Below, piece by piece: positions 1 through 11,039 of a stretch of DNA of 64,000 bases. This stretch comes from Hyparrhenia diplandra (lineage: Eukaryota; Streptophyta; Magnoliopsida; Poales; Poaceae), in assembly GCA_015847255.1 (NCBI GenBank), contig JADLZK010008795.1, positions 496,001-560,000 on the forward strand, in the 5' to 3' direction. The position numbers and the translations under genes are program-made. The notes beneath the pieces were generated by a model that made no database searches, had not been told where the DNA came from, and saw only the letters and a program-made list of their open reading frames with translations. Each line of letters opens with the position of its first letter. Position 1 is the first letter of the stretch.

Positions 1-466
1 ATCCCTATAACCTGGGGATTGGGATTTAACCATTTCATTCTATATTGCTCTCGAACCAAATGTATCCCAAACTAATCATGGCGTCGAGTGACAGTGAACT
101 AGTTGGTTCAGTACTACATAACACAGTCATTACTTTTGCTCCCAAAAAAAAAACAGTCATCACTTATTACAGTATTTTGGTTTGAGAAACTTTCTGTTTC
201 TTAAACCTACAAATCAAAATGTTTCAGTTTGGTCTTTTGTTTCGCACCCACCATCTCAAAAAAAAAATCTCAGCTTTTCAAGACAACTCATGGAATCAAA
301 GGTGCAAAACACACATGATTGTTTCAATTGTTGGGGACCTTAACCCTTGGGCTTCTTGTACAACGGAAGTCAATATATGGAGATTTGCTCCAAAGCAAAT
401 TGATAACAAAATGCAAAGGCTCCAAATGAAAGGAAAGTGGATACAAATATATATAGAGGCGCCTCG
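1..466. other. 3' flank of RLK copy A, shared with copies B and C
   Basis: No gene is seen here. From about 180 to 466 the sequence is clearly related to the 3' flanks of copies B (about 12480-12726) and C (about 18100-18393), so the tandem duplication extends past the stop codons. The part before 120 shows nothing recognisable. A small poly(A) insertion at 136-152 is listed separately. Confidence 0.6.
136..152 (+). mobile_element. micro-retroinsertion (poly-A stub) with TSD
   Basis: Seventeen bases, TTGCTCCC plus a run of A, lie between ACAGTCATTACTT (123-135) and ACAGTCATCACTT (153-165). The flanks form a 13-bp direct repeat with one mismatch. This is the signature of target-primed reverse transcription in which almost only the poly(A) tail was copied. 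It could be a chance repeat, but the same structure recurs at 47739-47761. Confidence 0.5.
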
Positions 467-3400
467 CTATGGCAGCAAGAATGGACCTGTTTGTAACTCC
501 ATGCTACACTCCATTCTGCTTTTCCGGAGCGTCCGCTCACTGCACTTGAGCAGAATCTGCAGCACGGCCTTCATAGTCGGCCGTGGCGATGGCAATATGC
601 CAGAGCAACTGACGCCTAGCCTGAACACGGTCTCGATCTCGTTAGGGTACCCTGCATATCTGATGCTCTTGTCTATGACGTCGAGGATGCTCGCCCCCGA
701 TTGGCAATGCTGGCGAGCCCATTCTGCCAGACAACCAAACTCGCCGCCATCGTTAGCTTTCTTGCCTGTTGTGAGCTCCAAGAGTACAACCCCAAAGCTA
801 TATACATCCACCTTCTCGTTCACCTTCCTAGTGTAAGCATACTCTGCAGCCAAACATAAAAAAAGGCATAAGGTCCAGTAATACCTGAACTTGTGATATG
901 GACAGTAGCTACTATCCCAGTTACTCTACAGACTGGGGCAAAATCAGAGTGAAATCTGCTGAAATAACCCCAGAAAAAAACAGAACCTTACCAGGAGCCA
1001 TGTAGCCAAATGATCCGGCTACCGCAGACATCGTATTGGGCTCCCCTGCCCTGGTCAACATTCTAGCCACCCCAAAGTCTGCGATCTTAGCCCGGAACTC
1101 TGAGTCAAGCAGGATATTGCTTGTCTTGACGTCACGGTGAACGATAGGTGGTGAGCACTCGTGGTGCATGTAGCACAGGCCCTGCGCAGCACCAACAGCC
1201 ACCAGGAGCCTTGTTGGCCAGTCCAACGGCACACGCTGTGCCATCGCCAAAGAATTCCCTGCACGGAGGACAAAGTCGCCATGGAGCCATCGGTCAAGGC
1301 TGCCGTTGTCCATGTAGTCATACACAAGGAGCTTGGACTCCGCACTACACAAGCAGCACAGCAGCTTGACAATGTTGTTGTGCCGGATGTTGCATAGGAT
1401 GCAAGCCTCGGATTCAAATTCACGCTCCAGCTTCTCGTCCAGGGACCCAAAACTTCGTATTTGCTTCACGGCCACCACCCCAGTTCTGCTATTATACCTG
1501 TTGGTGTATGTGACACGGTACACATGCCCTGAGCCACCACTGCCAATGAGGTTCTCCTCTGTTAATCCCTGAGGTATGTCAGCTATGTCAAAGTTCAGAG
1601 CTTGGAATGGTGTGATTCGCCAGCCATCCTTCTTTTCTTTCATGTAATCAAGTGCAGTGGTGTCGGTGCTGATCATAGTTATGAAGCTACCACTAATGAT
1701 TTGAGCAGCACGTGCTTCAGCTGGTGATTGTCTGTCTCCAATACGATAAACTTTTTTGGACAATGACAATGTAACAATAACAGCAAGAAAACACAATCCC
1801 AAGAGAGCACCAGGCAGAGCAATTATGATTATTAGAAGAGTGTGTCTTTTTTTCTTATTACAAGTGTCCACGTTATTGCTATTTGTATTTGTAAGTCCAG
1901 GATTTCCAGTGATATTGACTGACGCATGTTTAGGAAGTGTCGGAAGGGACCCAGAGAGTTGGTTATAAGAAAGAACCAACTCTGTCAAGCTAGTAAGACT
2001 CACAAATGAGGATGGTACCTGACCTAACAATTTGTTGTATGAAAGATCAAGAATCTCTAATTCAAATAAAAACCCAATATTTGAAGGAATATTTCCGCTG
2101 AGAAGGTTGTGGCTAAGATTAAGTGCTGTACTCAAACTGGCTGGCATCTCAGGGATGGAGCCTGTTAGCAGGTTATTCCCCAGGTTCAGCTCGATTAGAA
2201 TCTTCAGCGACGAGATTGAATTTGGAATCCCGCCGTCAATCTTATTAGCTTGCAAATTCATGCTGGAAAGGTTTTGTAACTTCATAATTCCATCTGGTAT
2301 AGAACCACTGAATGAGTTGTAACTAAGATTCAATGCATTCAGGTTTGTGAAATTGGAAAAGGTACTTGGAATAGGTCCACTGAAATTGTTCATCTGAAGC
2401 TTCAGAACAACCAGATTCTTCAGGTTGCCAATCTCATTTGGCACTTGACCTTGTAGCCTATTTGATGCCAGATTCAAAAGGGTCAACTTCTTGCATCCAC
2501 CAAGGTTAAGGGGGATATTGCCCTCCAAATGATTGTTGTCCAACTCAAGATAAGCCAAGTTTGAGGCATTACTAATCGCGCCTGGGATTTCCCCGCTGAG
2601 CTTGTTTGTACCAAGACGAAGGCGGTATAGACTTGGAGAAAACTTGGTGTCAATGTTCCCTTCAAGATTGTTGCTTGTGAGATCAATCGTCTCCAAATTC
2701 ATACCAAAGAAGAGATCTGCAGGGATATTCCCACTGATATTATTGTAACTCAAATCTAGCATCTTCACATATTTGGTAACACCACGGGGGATCGAACCGA
2801 GAAAATTGTTCTGGTTGGCTGCAAACCTAGACAGTGTTGACACATTAGACAGACTCGGCGGTATTTCTCCAACAAAATGATTGCCTGAAAGGAGCAAAGT
2901 TTCGAGCTTGGAGAGACTCATGAAGTTATCTGGGATAGTACCACTTAGAATATTCTGGCTGAGATCTAGCAGAGTGAGATTTTCATATTTAAACAAACCC
3001 AGAGGAATTGGACCACTCAGTTGATTACCAGACAAACCCAACTCCAGCAAAGAGCCAACCATACTGGTAGGAACCTCACCATTCAACTTATTGGTACTAG
3101 CGTTGAAGCTCTTTAATTTGGGAAAAGAACCCAAGTCTGCACTAAGACTTCTACTGGCAAATGAATTGTAAGACAAATCAAGAACTTCTAGCTGGGGAAG
3201 CCAGATAAATCACTGAGCAGATTAGCCAACCGATTGGTGCTCAGATTAAGTGACTGCAACCCTTGCTTCATGGAGCAAGCAGAATTGGCGAAGAACTGGG
3301 CGGACAAATTTGTGAACGAATTTCGGGAGAGGTCAAGGGACAGCAAGGTGTCAAGACGGCAAAGTGGGACAAAGATGGAGGAGTCGGATATGTCATAGTT

Positions 3401-3775
3401 GGACAAGCCAATGCTAGTGATGACAGATGAAGAACTGGAAGTTGTGCAACCGATTCCTTTCCAGTTGCATGGACTGTCTGCAGTGTTCCACCCGGTGTTG
3501 GCGGATTCAGAGTTCAGCAGACTCGCAATATCATTCATGATGGCCTTTTGTGTCTCGTTTAGTGGATATAATTGTGTGGTGGCAGCGGCGGCCGGTGGCA
3601 CATCAAGAAAGGAGAACAAGAACAAGAATGGCAGCAGCAGCCGTATGAAGAAGAAGCCATGGCTGGCAAAGGGACCATACCTCCTCTCCACCATGGTCAT
3701 CCCCCAGTTCTTGGCCTCCCTCATGATTAACTGCCTCGCCTCTTTCCCTCCTCCTTGATCCCTGCAGGCCTCCAC
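467..3775 (-). CDS. LRR receptor-like kinase, copy A (HAESA-like/HSL3-like, frameshifted)
   Basis: Predicted plasma-membrane receptor kinase of LRR subfamily XI. The kinase domain resembles Arabidopsis HSL3 (At5g25930), a peptide receptor, as recalled and not searched. Exon 1 is 992-3775 and exon 2 is 467-843; the 148-bp intron has a GTAAGG donor and a CTGCAG acceptor and splits the E of the APE motif. Order: hydrophobic signal peptide (RLLLPFLFLFSFLDV), LRR N-cap with CNWKGIGC, about 20 LRRs, KKKRH then a TM helix, kinase with P-loop GSGGSGHVYR, AVK lysine, HRDVKTSN (RD type), DFG and APE. The four-G run at 3194-3197 is five G in B and C, and this breaks the frame between LSDLSGFPS and the next LRR; with one base restored the length is a whole number of codons (1053 aa). 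The start is more likely the Met at 3700 (1028 aa), which equals the start of copy C. A has 13 extra residues before PLDWPTR in the kinase. It is either a pseudogene or has a base-call error. Confidence 0.88.
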
Positions 3776-4302
3776 CAGCTGATCTTCACCAGTGCTTTGT
3801 GGGTGAAATGTGATTCAGAAACACCCAAGGCTACTATGAAGTGAATTCTTATAGTTTTATTGATGTTTTTCTAGTGCCCTTTCCCAGGGGTTTAGGTTGG
3901 ATACACATTGACTGACTGGCGTCTAACACCATTTACTCTTGTGTGAGGGAGACCCAAAGCTGTTGGAGCTGAAAAACATAGCAAAGCCTGGATCATGGGG
4001 CCTGCACAGAATGGTATTTGAGGAGAACTAACTTGGCAGGTTTGCAGAATGGTCCGTCATTTCTACTCCCGTGTTTGGCAAGCCAAAACTGTCTCATTCT
4101 TTAGTTGTGTGATTTATCTTGCCATTTATGAATAAAACATGTGTGTGTGAGAGTGAGAATGACCAACTCAAAGCTAGAGCTGTGGATTTTTAGCTGACTT
4201 GGGCCTAACTGACTTGGGTCTGCTCCAGTTTGAGGGCTGACTGACTTGAATAACGAGTAACATACGGCATGATCTATTCCTCCTGTAAAACTGTGTGACA
4301 GA

Positions 4303-4567
4303 CTAGTGGCTGTGTTTAGTTCCTAGTCACATCACAAGAAAACCAAAAAGTTCCCAAAATTCTCATCACATCAAAGCATTAAATAAGCATTAAATGCACC
4401 AAAAGCCACATGTATGAAGTATGAAATATAGGTAAATAAAGTAACTAATTGCACTGTTGAGATGTACTTTTAAGCCTAGTTACTCCATAATAGGATAATA
4501 TTTACCATAACAAACGAAATATGCTACAGTGTTTTTCACACACCCTAGATCTAAACACAGCCACTAG
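4303..4567. mobile_element. MITE with perfect 17-bp terminal inverted repeats
   Basis: CTAGTGGCTGTGTTTAG at 4303-4319 is exactly inverted at 4551-4567. The interior resembles an abundant grass MITE type (runs like GCATTAAAT and AACTAATTGCA), and a relative lies at 61930-62203. ACTAGT occurs at both edges; it is itself palindromic, so the TSD length cannot be settled. The family is probably PIF/Harbinger-like or hAT-like. Confidence 0.75.
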
Positions 4568-4606
4568 TGATACAAACTTAAGCTACATCAAAAATTCCAA
4601 GACATA

Positions 4607-4758
4607 GGCAACGAATTGTATAAGGTTAGGATGATTGGGGGTCATGGCATTGGCATTTTCTTACCTGACGTAGGTGTCAGTGCAGGCAGGTAGTGACGGC
4701 GAGCGCGCGCTCCGCACGGCACCGTGGTAGACACGGCAACGAATTGTATAAGGTTAGG
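4607..4758. repeat. 24-bp exact direct repeat bordering the Pack-MULE
   Basis: A 24-bp string (begins GGCAACGAATTG, ends AAGGTTAGG) occurs at 4607-4630 and again at 4735-4758, immediately beside the MULE terminal repeat. The first copy sits where it does in the paralogous B flank (inverted wording near 16232-16252). The second appears to be a local duplication. Confidence 0.75.
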
Positions 4759-4761
4759 GGA

Positions 4762-4888
4762 GCCGGATTCAGTACCTTTGCTCTGTAACGTTACGTTGTA
4801 ACTTTCCGGTGATCCGTGCCTCCATTCAAGATCCAACGCACCTAGTGATTTTAAGCTCAAACAATTGCCAAAGTGGGCCATTTCAGCC
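4762..4888 (+). repeat. left terminal inverted repeat of the Pack-MULE
   Basis: Inverted counterpart of 10365-10493; see the element entry. The exact outer base is uncertain by a few positions. Confidence 0.8.
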
Positions 4889-7800
4889 GGCAGGCTTGGG
4901 CGCGGCAGACAAGACGCATGCTTTAGTGGCAGAGCCGACGTTAGTCAGCGGCGTTCGCCGTGGCCCCAATCTTACCTCGGGGCTAACTTTTTCACGCACG
5001 CACGTGGGCAAGCGCCGCCGCGCCGCGGACGCCGACCGCCGCAAAATGATCGGCGTTCGCCGGGCCGCCGCTCGACCAATGACCACCAAGAAGGCGGCAG
5101 GAGGCCTCATTGGCGCCCGTCGCCCGCACAGCAACCGGTCGACGGCGAGAGACCGGCTCGCCACCGTATGCGACCAATAGGGTGGCGACGTTGTCCCATC
5201 GGCCCTTGCCTTGGGCGCAGCTCTTGGAGAGCGAGATGGGTATTGGGTGCCACCATCTCAAGCTTGCGCATCGCTGGTTGCCGCGCTACTTGTCGCCGCA
5301 CGGCCGGAAGTTGCCGGTCGCCGTCGCTTTTTCCACCACCGCCGCCGTCGCAGTTGCGGCAGCACGCCGTCACGAGCAACGGCGCCGCGGCTGCGGGGCC
5401 ATGCGCGTTAGCGCTGCGTTTGGTTTCCTTTGTTTTGGCCCGCATCTCCCGTATGCATCCCTCCCCGCCCGTGCCAAAGACGCAGTAGCATATCGTTGTT
5501 TGGTTGCCGTAACATCTTGAGCCGGGCTAGAGAGAGAGGCGGCGTTTGATTGTCTGTCAGCACGAGATAAGTCGTATGAGATTAAAAAAATATTTAAAAA
5601 AATATGATTATAATTTTTATTTTGTGTAAATACAGTTTTAAAGGACTTATTTTACCTAATCAGGTCTTAATCTAAAACTCCTATATAGGAGCTCCCCACT
5701 ATCCACGCAGGGAATTCGGGATTGTGATTGGTCACGGAATTGATAACTGAAATTGAAACTGAAATCTAAAACTCCTATCGTAGGTTTGTGCGTCGTCGCT
5801 GTCCTGGGCTTTTTCCCCGTAGCTTTGCGCGTCGTGGGCTTGGTTTTTCTCCGTAAGCGTTAGAACGTGGTGGGCTGGGCCTGTTCCCCGTTTTCGTTTC
5901 TTCCCCGAACCCCGTTGGTCTCCTCGCCCTTATCTCCATCGACGCCGGCGGCGGCTGAGCGTACGTTTTAGCCTACTCATCTGGTAACTGCAATCTACTC
6001 CGTCCATCCGCGTGGTCCTGTCTTCCGGCCGTTCAGCTGGGCGGGCTCTTCCCCTACGAGGGCTCTGTGACTGCCCGCCTCCTTCCATCCGTTCAGATGG
6101 CCGGGCTCTTCCCCTATCAATGGTCTACGGCTGCCCACCTCCTCCATATGATTCTTTTTGCGGCCGCATATATTACGTTTCGCTGGCGGGCGGCCCTTTG
6201 TCTTTGCGATTTCCCTCTGCATTTGGTGACGGATCGGCCACCAACACCCCGTTCTGGCATTGTTCCTGCGCCGCTGTCAATTTTCTTCATCGCCGGTCTT
6301 GCCCGTGTCCATCGGTGAGTTTCCTGCCTCCAGTTTTCCCTCTGCAGCCGACGACAGATTCTCCGATCCACGCTGCGAGGCCGGCCACTGAGGAGATAGA
6401 GATCCTCGCCCCAGCCTCGCGGTCGTAAGCGCCCGCGGCGGCAGCAGGTGGCCGGAGCTTGCCACGCTGGATGCGCTGGTGTGTGTTGGTGTCGGCGGGA
6501 TCGGCGGTGGCCGCGAGGGATCCGACGATGATGCAGCAGCCGGCTACGACCATCCACATCACGAGCTCCCATCCATCCTGCCCTCAACGCCACCACCCCG
6601 GCCCCTGCAGCACCTCCCCTCACCGCATCCATCTTGATTCCCGGCTCCAGCTGCCCCAACGGCGAGACCAATTGAAGGTCTAGCGGGCGGCAGCATAAGC
6701 CAGCAGGGCGTTCGCGATGCCCTCCCACCGATCCGGCTACCCCGCATGCACATCGCCAGATCTTCAACGGGCCCTTCGTTGGCGACGAAGATCTGCAGCA
6801 GCAGAAACTGGCCATATGGGGTGAGATGGGGCAGGGCATTGGTGTTACGACCAGATGGGCATCTGACAGCATCATGTTCCAAGATTATTTTGTCAATAGT
6901 TGAATGGTATTATCTGTCCGGTTCAGTAAACCATTCAATTGCTTTCAGGTGAGCAACAATTCCATTTTACAATTGAATTTACAGTTGACTGTAATATCGA
7001 TATAGTCTTTTGGATGCAATATAATTTTGCTTATGCAATTTTGGTTCTGATAAATGTTTCTTTGGTTTGGCAATAGGAACTCCATGGCATCCTACGAAGC
7101 ATATATGTCGTAATACCTTTTTGCAGAATATTTATCCTGCTACTCTGAACTCCAATATCGAACATGGAGTACTACTACCACTGAAACATGTACAGTACAC
7201 AGGGACGTCAAACATTTGCTTCCCCACACCTATTTTTTAAATATGGATTGCCTTCATCTTCAGAAACCTCCTGTGCCACTGCAGCCCGTACATGTAGCAC
7301 TATTGTGACATGCTGCATTGCACTACTTTCACTCCTTTTCCCATCTCTGGTGAGTCTTAAAATTCCACCTTATCTTATCAGGATAAGATCATTATCACAC
7401 CTATTTTTCTTAAAGAATTGCCTCAATGGTTTCTTTCATATGTGCTATTGGATCAATTTTGTGCTTGGTTACAACAGCAGGCTGCTACGATTTGGGCTTT
7501 GCTCAGTTCACTCAGATGTACTGAAACTAACACACACATACTCCTCTTGATGTGTGGCATCTCAGACATGTATGGTTTGTTTGTATTCTGTACTATTTGA
7601 TTTCTGCAGGGAGATAATGGTCACCTTACTTAACTCTTAATTTTTTATAATGGTCGCCTTGATCCACATTATCCGCTTTGGCGGCTCTGAGGTTCATCCT
7701 CATCTCTGCCAGCAAACATGTGCTCCCCAAGTGTACCTCGCCGCCGTCCCTAACACCGATGTTCACGCCCCCTCCTCCTCCATCTCGATCTGTTGTCTGA

Positions 7801-8638
7801 TCTTCATCTGCTTGGTGTTTGGGTTGTGTGATTTCCACATCCGAAAAGTGCTCCAGGCTGAACATCCCCTTCTCTCTCAGGTATCAGATCCCTTCATCGC
7901 TCCTTGGCTGACGCTCTAAAGCAATATGGATTGTCTGTTTGTTTTTAATTTAGTTATACAAAAGTAGTATTCTTTGTAGCTTGATGATTTGTTGTCCTAT
8001 TATTGTCAACGCATTCGGGTTGTTGATTGGGTGCTGCCTTTACATTTGACATCGATTACTTTGTCATGGATTTCAGGTTGATTTCTTTTTAGTTAGCTTA
8101 CAGAACTTCAGTCTGCCTTATACATTCTTTCAAGAGTGCCCAAGATTGCATAATTCTAAGTGACATACCATACTGGATTGTAGTACCAAAAGATGGAGCT
8201 CAGACCAACCATTCATATCTATAGAAGGTTAGTATTTTTCCCATCTTACATGCCCACCGTACAAAAAAATGTTTTCCCTCAATTGAGGTATTTTGTTTTA
8301 TATAGGCAATAGCTCAGACAAATCGCCAGTTGTTCATGACAATATTTTACCTACTTCAACATTGCCTGCTCAAGTTCCGACTACAAACCTACCAACAATT
8401 TCCTTCTGTACATGATCTGAAAGGACGAACGAAGTTTGCAGAAATAGGTTCACAAAGACATTAAGGCCCCCTTTGGATCAAAGGATTCATGAAAAGTTTC
8501 AGTACCTGCACATTCATACGCCCTATGGCCTATGTATCGTTATTTGCCTGAACAGATTTCCTTACAAAATATATATGTGTCTCTATTTCCTAATTTCTGA
8601 CATCTTTTGGTACATACTGCTCATTCCTCCCCCTCGGC
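4889..8638. other. Pack-MULE interior, unrecognised GC-rich and intron-like sequence
   Basis: Bases 4900-5530 and 5880-6850 are GC-rich with many overlapping open frames, none convincing. From about 6900 to 8600 the composition becomes intron-like (T-rich, with CAG/GTGAG-type junctions such as around 6948 and 7880). This may be the 5' part of a captured gene whose last exons are at 9043-9358. No product could be recognised. Confidence 0.4.
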
Positions 8639-8922
8639 TGGGGAACTGAGCATAGCTCGATTGGTGAGCACTCCCGGTTGGGAGGCCACCGGTCATGGGT
8701 TCGAGTCCTCTCGGACGCATGATTTCCCACAAAAATCCCTCGCCGGTCCCCGTGTGCCAAAGCATGGTGTGAAGCCCGACCCATCTCACGGGAATGTGGG
8801 CTCCCATGTCGGGCGGGGACCGGGGTTCGGGGGTTTTCCGGGATCTGGTGAGAAGATCTTCTTCTTATGAAATACGGGTGGGAACATCGTTTTCCCCCAG
8901 TGTCCTGGTTTTTTTTTTTATT
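8639..8922 (+). mobile_element. tRNA-derived SINE
   Basis: The head has an A box (TAGCTCGATTGGTGAGCAC, 8654-8672) and a B box (GGGTTCGAGTCC, about 8698-8709), followed by an unrelated body and a T-rich tail (about 8909-8919). ATTCCTCCC flanks both ends (8623-8631 and 8923-8931), with imperfect extension. It lies within the Pack-MULE, in a probable intron. It is not a functional tRNA gene, because the cloverleaf does not close. Confidence 0.75.
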
Positions 8923-9042
8923 ATTCCTCCCTCCGCTGATGAGTTCATTTGGTAACCTTCATGTTGTTGAAAGTAGCAGAGTTTTCAAGTGCCAAATAGA
9001 TTAACTTTAAGGGTCTGAAATATGTTTCTCCTGTGATAACAG

Positions 9043-9358
9043 AGGCAGAAATTACATCAGTATGCTGGACGGGTCATATGTTGGGCCTTTTGATGGCCTC
9101 AAGGATCGTGAGAAAAGTACTGAAATTGGGAAGCGATGGGAAAACCTCATTCTTGAACTCTGTGATGAGCACTTCTTTTATGAGGAGGTCAGTTAGCACC
9201 TAAACTCGGTACTGCCATACATGCTAACTACTGACGAGATCATGATCAAATGGTTGGTCATCCTTAATATAATGCAACAGAATGTAAGTTCCCTGCTGCA
9301 GGACTGCATCCCCTTGCCTGAAGCAGACATTGCTCTCAATCATGCCCCCAAGCGGTGA
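9043..9358 (+). CDS. two terminal exons of an unrecognised captured gene
   Basis: Block 1 is 9043-9187 (acceptor AACAG, donor GTCAGT) and encodes 48 residues including SYVGPFDGLKDREKSTEIGK and RWENLILELCDEHFFYEE. Block 2 is 9302-9358 (acceptor CTGCTGCAG) and continues in frame with DCIPLPEADIALNHAPKR and a TGA. The joined phase, splice sites and amino-acid composition look like real coding sequence. I do not recognise the family. Upstream exons could not be placed. Because it lies inside a TIR element it is probably a transduplicated gene end, but a resident gene carried whole cannot be excluded. Confidence 0.45.
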
Positions 9359-10364
9359 TGAAATTGTTTTCTTTTTATTGTCACAGTCAAACCATAACGG
9401 GTGTGCACTTGGTTGCTCGACAATCTTTTACTGATTTAGTACTGGATTTAAGGTCAATCATGACAGGTTTTGAACTAATTAATCAGTGCTCATAGTTATG
9501 CAAATTTTCTTTTCAGCGATTGAGAATGTTACTTTTAAAATGTTTATATGTGCCTGAGCTTCCTTGCACTCTCTATTCTCAATCTTTCCCTAATCAAGGT
9601 TTAATGAAAGCCGTCGACATGCTATACATTTTTTTTTGCAGTATTGATTATTTCTAATTAGACTCCAAATTTATATTGTGCAATAATGCAGAAAGCTTTC
9701 AAAGTTCATCTTGAAATAATGCATGAAGGACAAAGTTAAAGTGATTGATCATCTGCCGATGATCGTATTTCGTCTTGATCGTATTTCTTAATAATTACAA
9801 TTCAACCCTTCAACAATACCCGCGGCTCTCTTATGATCAGATGCGTGAGGTTGCCGAAATTCTCTCTTATGATCATTGCATTTTTTTTTAATTCCCGCAG
9901 CAACGCGTGGGTGAGGTTCCCCTAGTTATCCATAAAATACATTAATATCACCCGATATTTACTAATTATTCAATAATACATCATTAGTGAGAGAAACATT
10001 TTGCATCCCCGAAAGCCCGGCTCCCAGGAAACGGAAGATTTCTACGTTTCTCCGGATGCAGGCCGCGGGGAGGAAAATGCATCCGGCCGGCCCTCGCTCG
10101 GGACGGTGCGCGGCAACCAAACGCGGCTCGCCAAGGCCCCATGGGCCTCGGCTGGGCAAAAACGCGAACCAAACGCGCGCCTTAGTAAATCAGCCCAGCA
10201 AGGATCCGCGCCGCCGTAACGCACGGGTTGAGAACGCCGTGAGGGCGCCAACGAGGCCTGCCGATGCCATGCTCTTCCGCGCCGACATAGTCACCAACGC
10301 GGCTCTGCCGCCCGACGTACTTGTATGACGCTGAAGCGCCAGCGCCCCAAAGGCAGCCGCCTTT

Positions 10365-10493
10365 GGCTGAAATGGCAAGTTTGGCAATTGTTTATGTTTA
10401 AAATCACTAGGTGCGTTGGATCTTGAATGGAGGCACCAGATCACCGGAAAGTTACAACGTAACGCTACGGAAAGCAAAGGTACTGAATCCGCC
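10365..10493 (-). repeat. right terminal inverted repeat of the Pack-MULE
   Basis: Inverted match to 4762-4888. Downstream DNA (10503 on) aligns with the flank of RLK copy B near 17245. Confidence 0.8.
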
Positions 10494-11024
10494 CGGGAAT
10501 CTAACGGTGACGGTCCGTCTGGGTCCATCATTTGGTCGCGTGGACGGTGACATGGTATAGTGTTCTTCTCTCATAACAAAACAGCATAACTCGTTTATCA
10601 GCAACAAAATAGCTTTTTCGATGCACTAGATATATACGATAATGTGCCCAGATTCATAGTAACAGTTGTATAAAAATGCTAAAATGATCTATAAATTTGA
10701 ATGGAGGGAGTATAAAGCTGAGAGTCTACCGAACAAAGCTTTACACACAACCGTTCGGGATAGTATAAAGCTGAGACTCAAATCAAAACAATAAAAGCAA
10801 CAAGATTATGAAAGTTTAGTTCAACCAGGACGAAAGACTGACAACTTGGAAAAGAATTAAAACTATGCTACAATTCGATATTATTCCGAAATTTCTAACT
10901 AAACTTTGCGAAAATCCATAATGGTTAGTCTCCTATCTTCTGCATCTATGCTTGAAATGACGATCTTTCCTCCTTATGCAACAGGATCGGTGTAAGTCAC
11001 CCAGAAAATTACCTACAAATAGGT
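10494..11024. other. distal 5' flank of copy A with a Stowaway-like remnant
   Basis: Continues the duplicated RLK flank. Around 10640-10712 the end TGAATGGAGGGAGTA and the preceding ATCTATAAA resemble one end of a Stowaway/Tc1-mariner MITE. The same remnant occurs in copy B's flank (about 17385-17468), so it predates the duplication. Nothing else is seen. Confidence 0.45.
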
Positions 11025-11039
11025 ATTGGACTTAGCTTT

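Larger units (their letters stand above)
3776..4761. other. 5' flank of copy A
   Basis: Bases 3776-4010 are nearly identical to the flank of copy B (15964-16230), apart from about 45 bp missing from A near 3800. The counterpart in copy C is much more diverged. A MITE lies at 4303-4567. From 4600 to 4735 the sequence again matches flanks of B (16240-16400) and C (22350-22450). A clear core promoter is not visible. Copy A's flank is cut at about 4761 by the Pack-MULE and resumes at 10494. Confidence 0.6.
4762..10493. mobile_element. Pack-MULE-like element carrying gene fragments
   Basis: Long inverted repeats bound this 5.7 kb segment: 4762-4888 and 10365-10493 match over about 125 bp with few differences (shared blocks GGATTCAGTACCTTTGCT, AACTTTCCGGTGATC, CACCTAGTGATTTTAAAC-like). 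The termini and size fit a Mutator-like element. There is no transposase. The interior is GC-rich at both ends and contains exon-like blocks, so it looks like a Pack-MULE. Flanking DNA on both sides continues copy A's upstream region (10494 onward aligns with about 17240 of copy B), which proves insertion. A 9-bp TSD was not found; the immediate flanks differ. Confidence 0.75.

Noticed and set aside
248..274. ATCTCA, poly(A), ATCTCA resembling another micro-retroinsertion
   Set aside because: Copy C has CATCTCAATAAATCTCAG at the same place, so the pattern is ancestral and not an insertion.
5000..5520. Several overlapping long frames on both strands in GC-rich DNA
   Set aside because: Open in up to six frames at once because of high GC; Arg/Pro/Ala-rich with no domain or splice logic.
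8650..8710. Possible tRNA gene
   Set aside because: Has A and B boxes but the acceptor and anticodon stems do not pair; it is the head of a SINE with a TSD.
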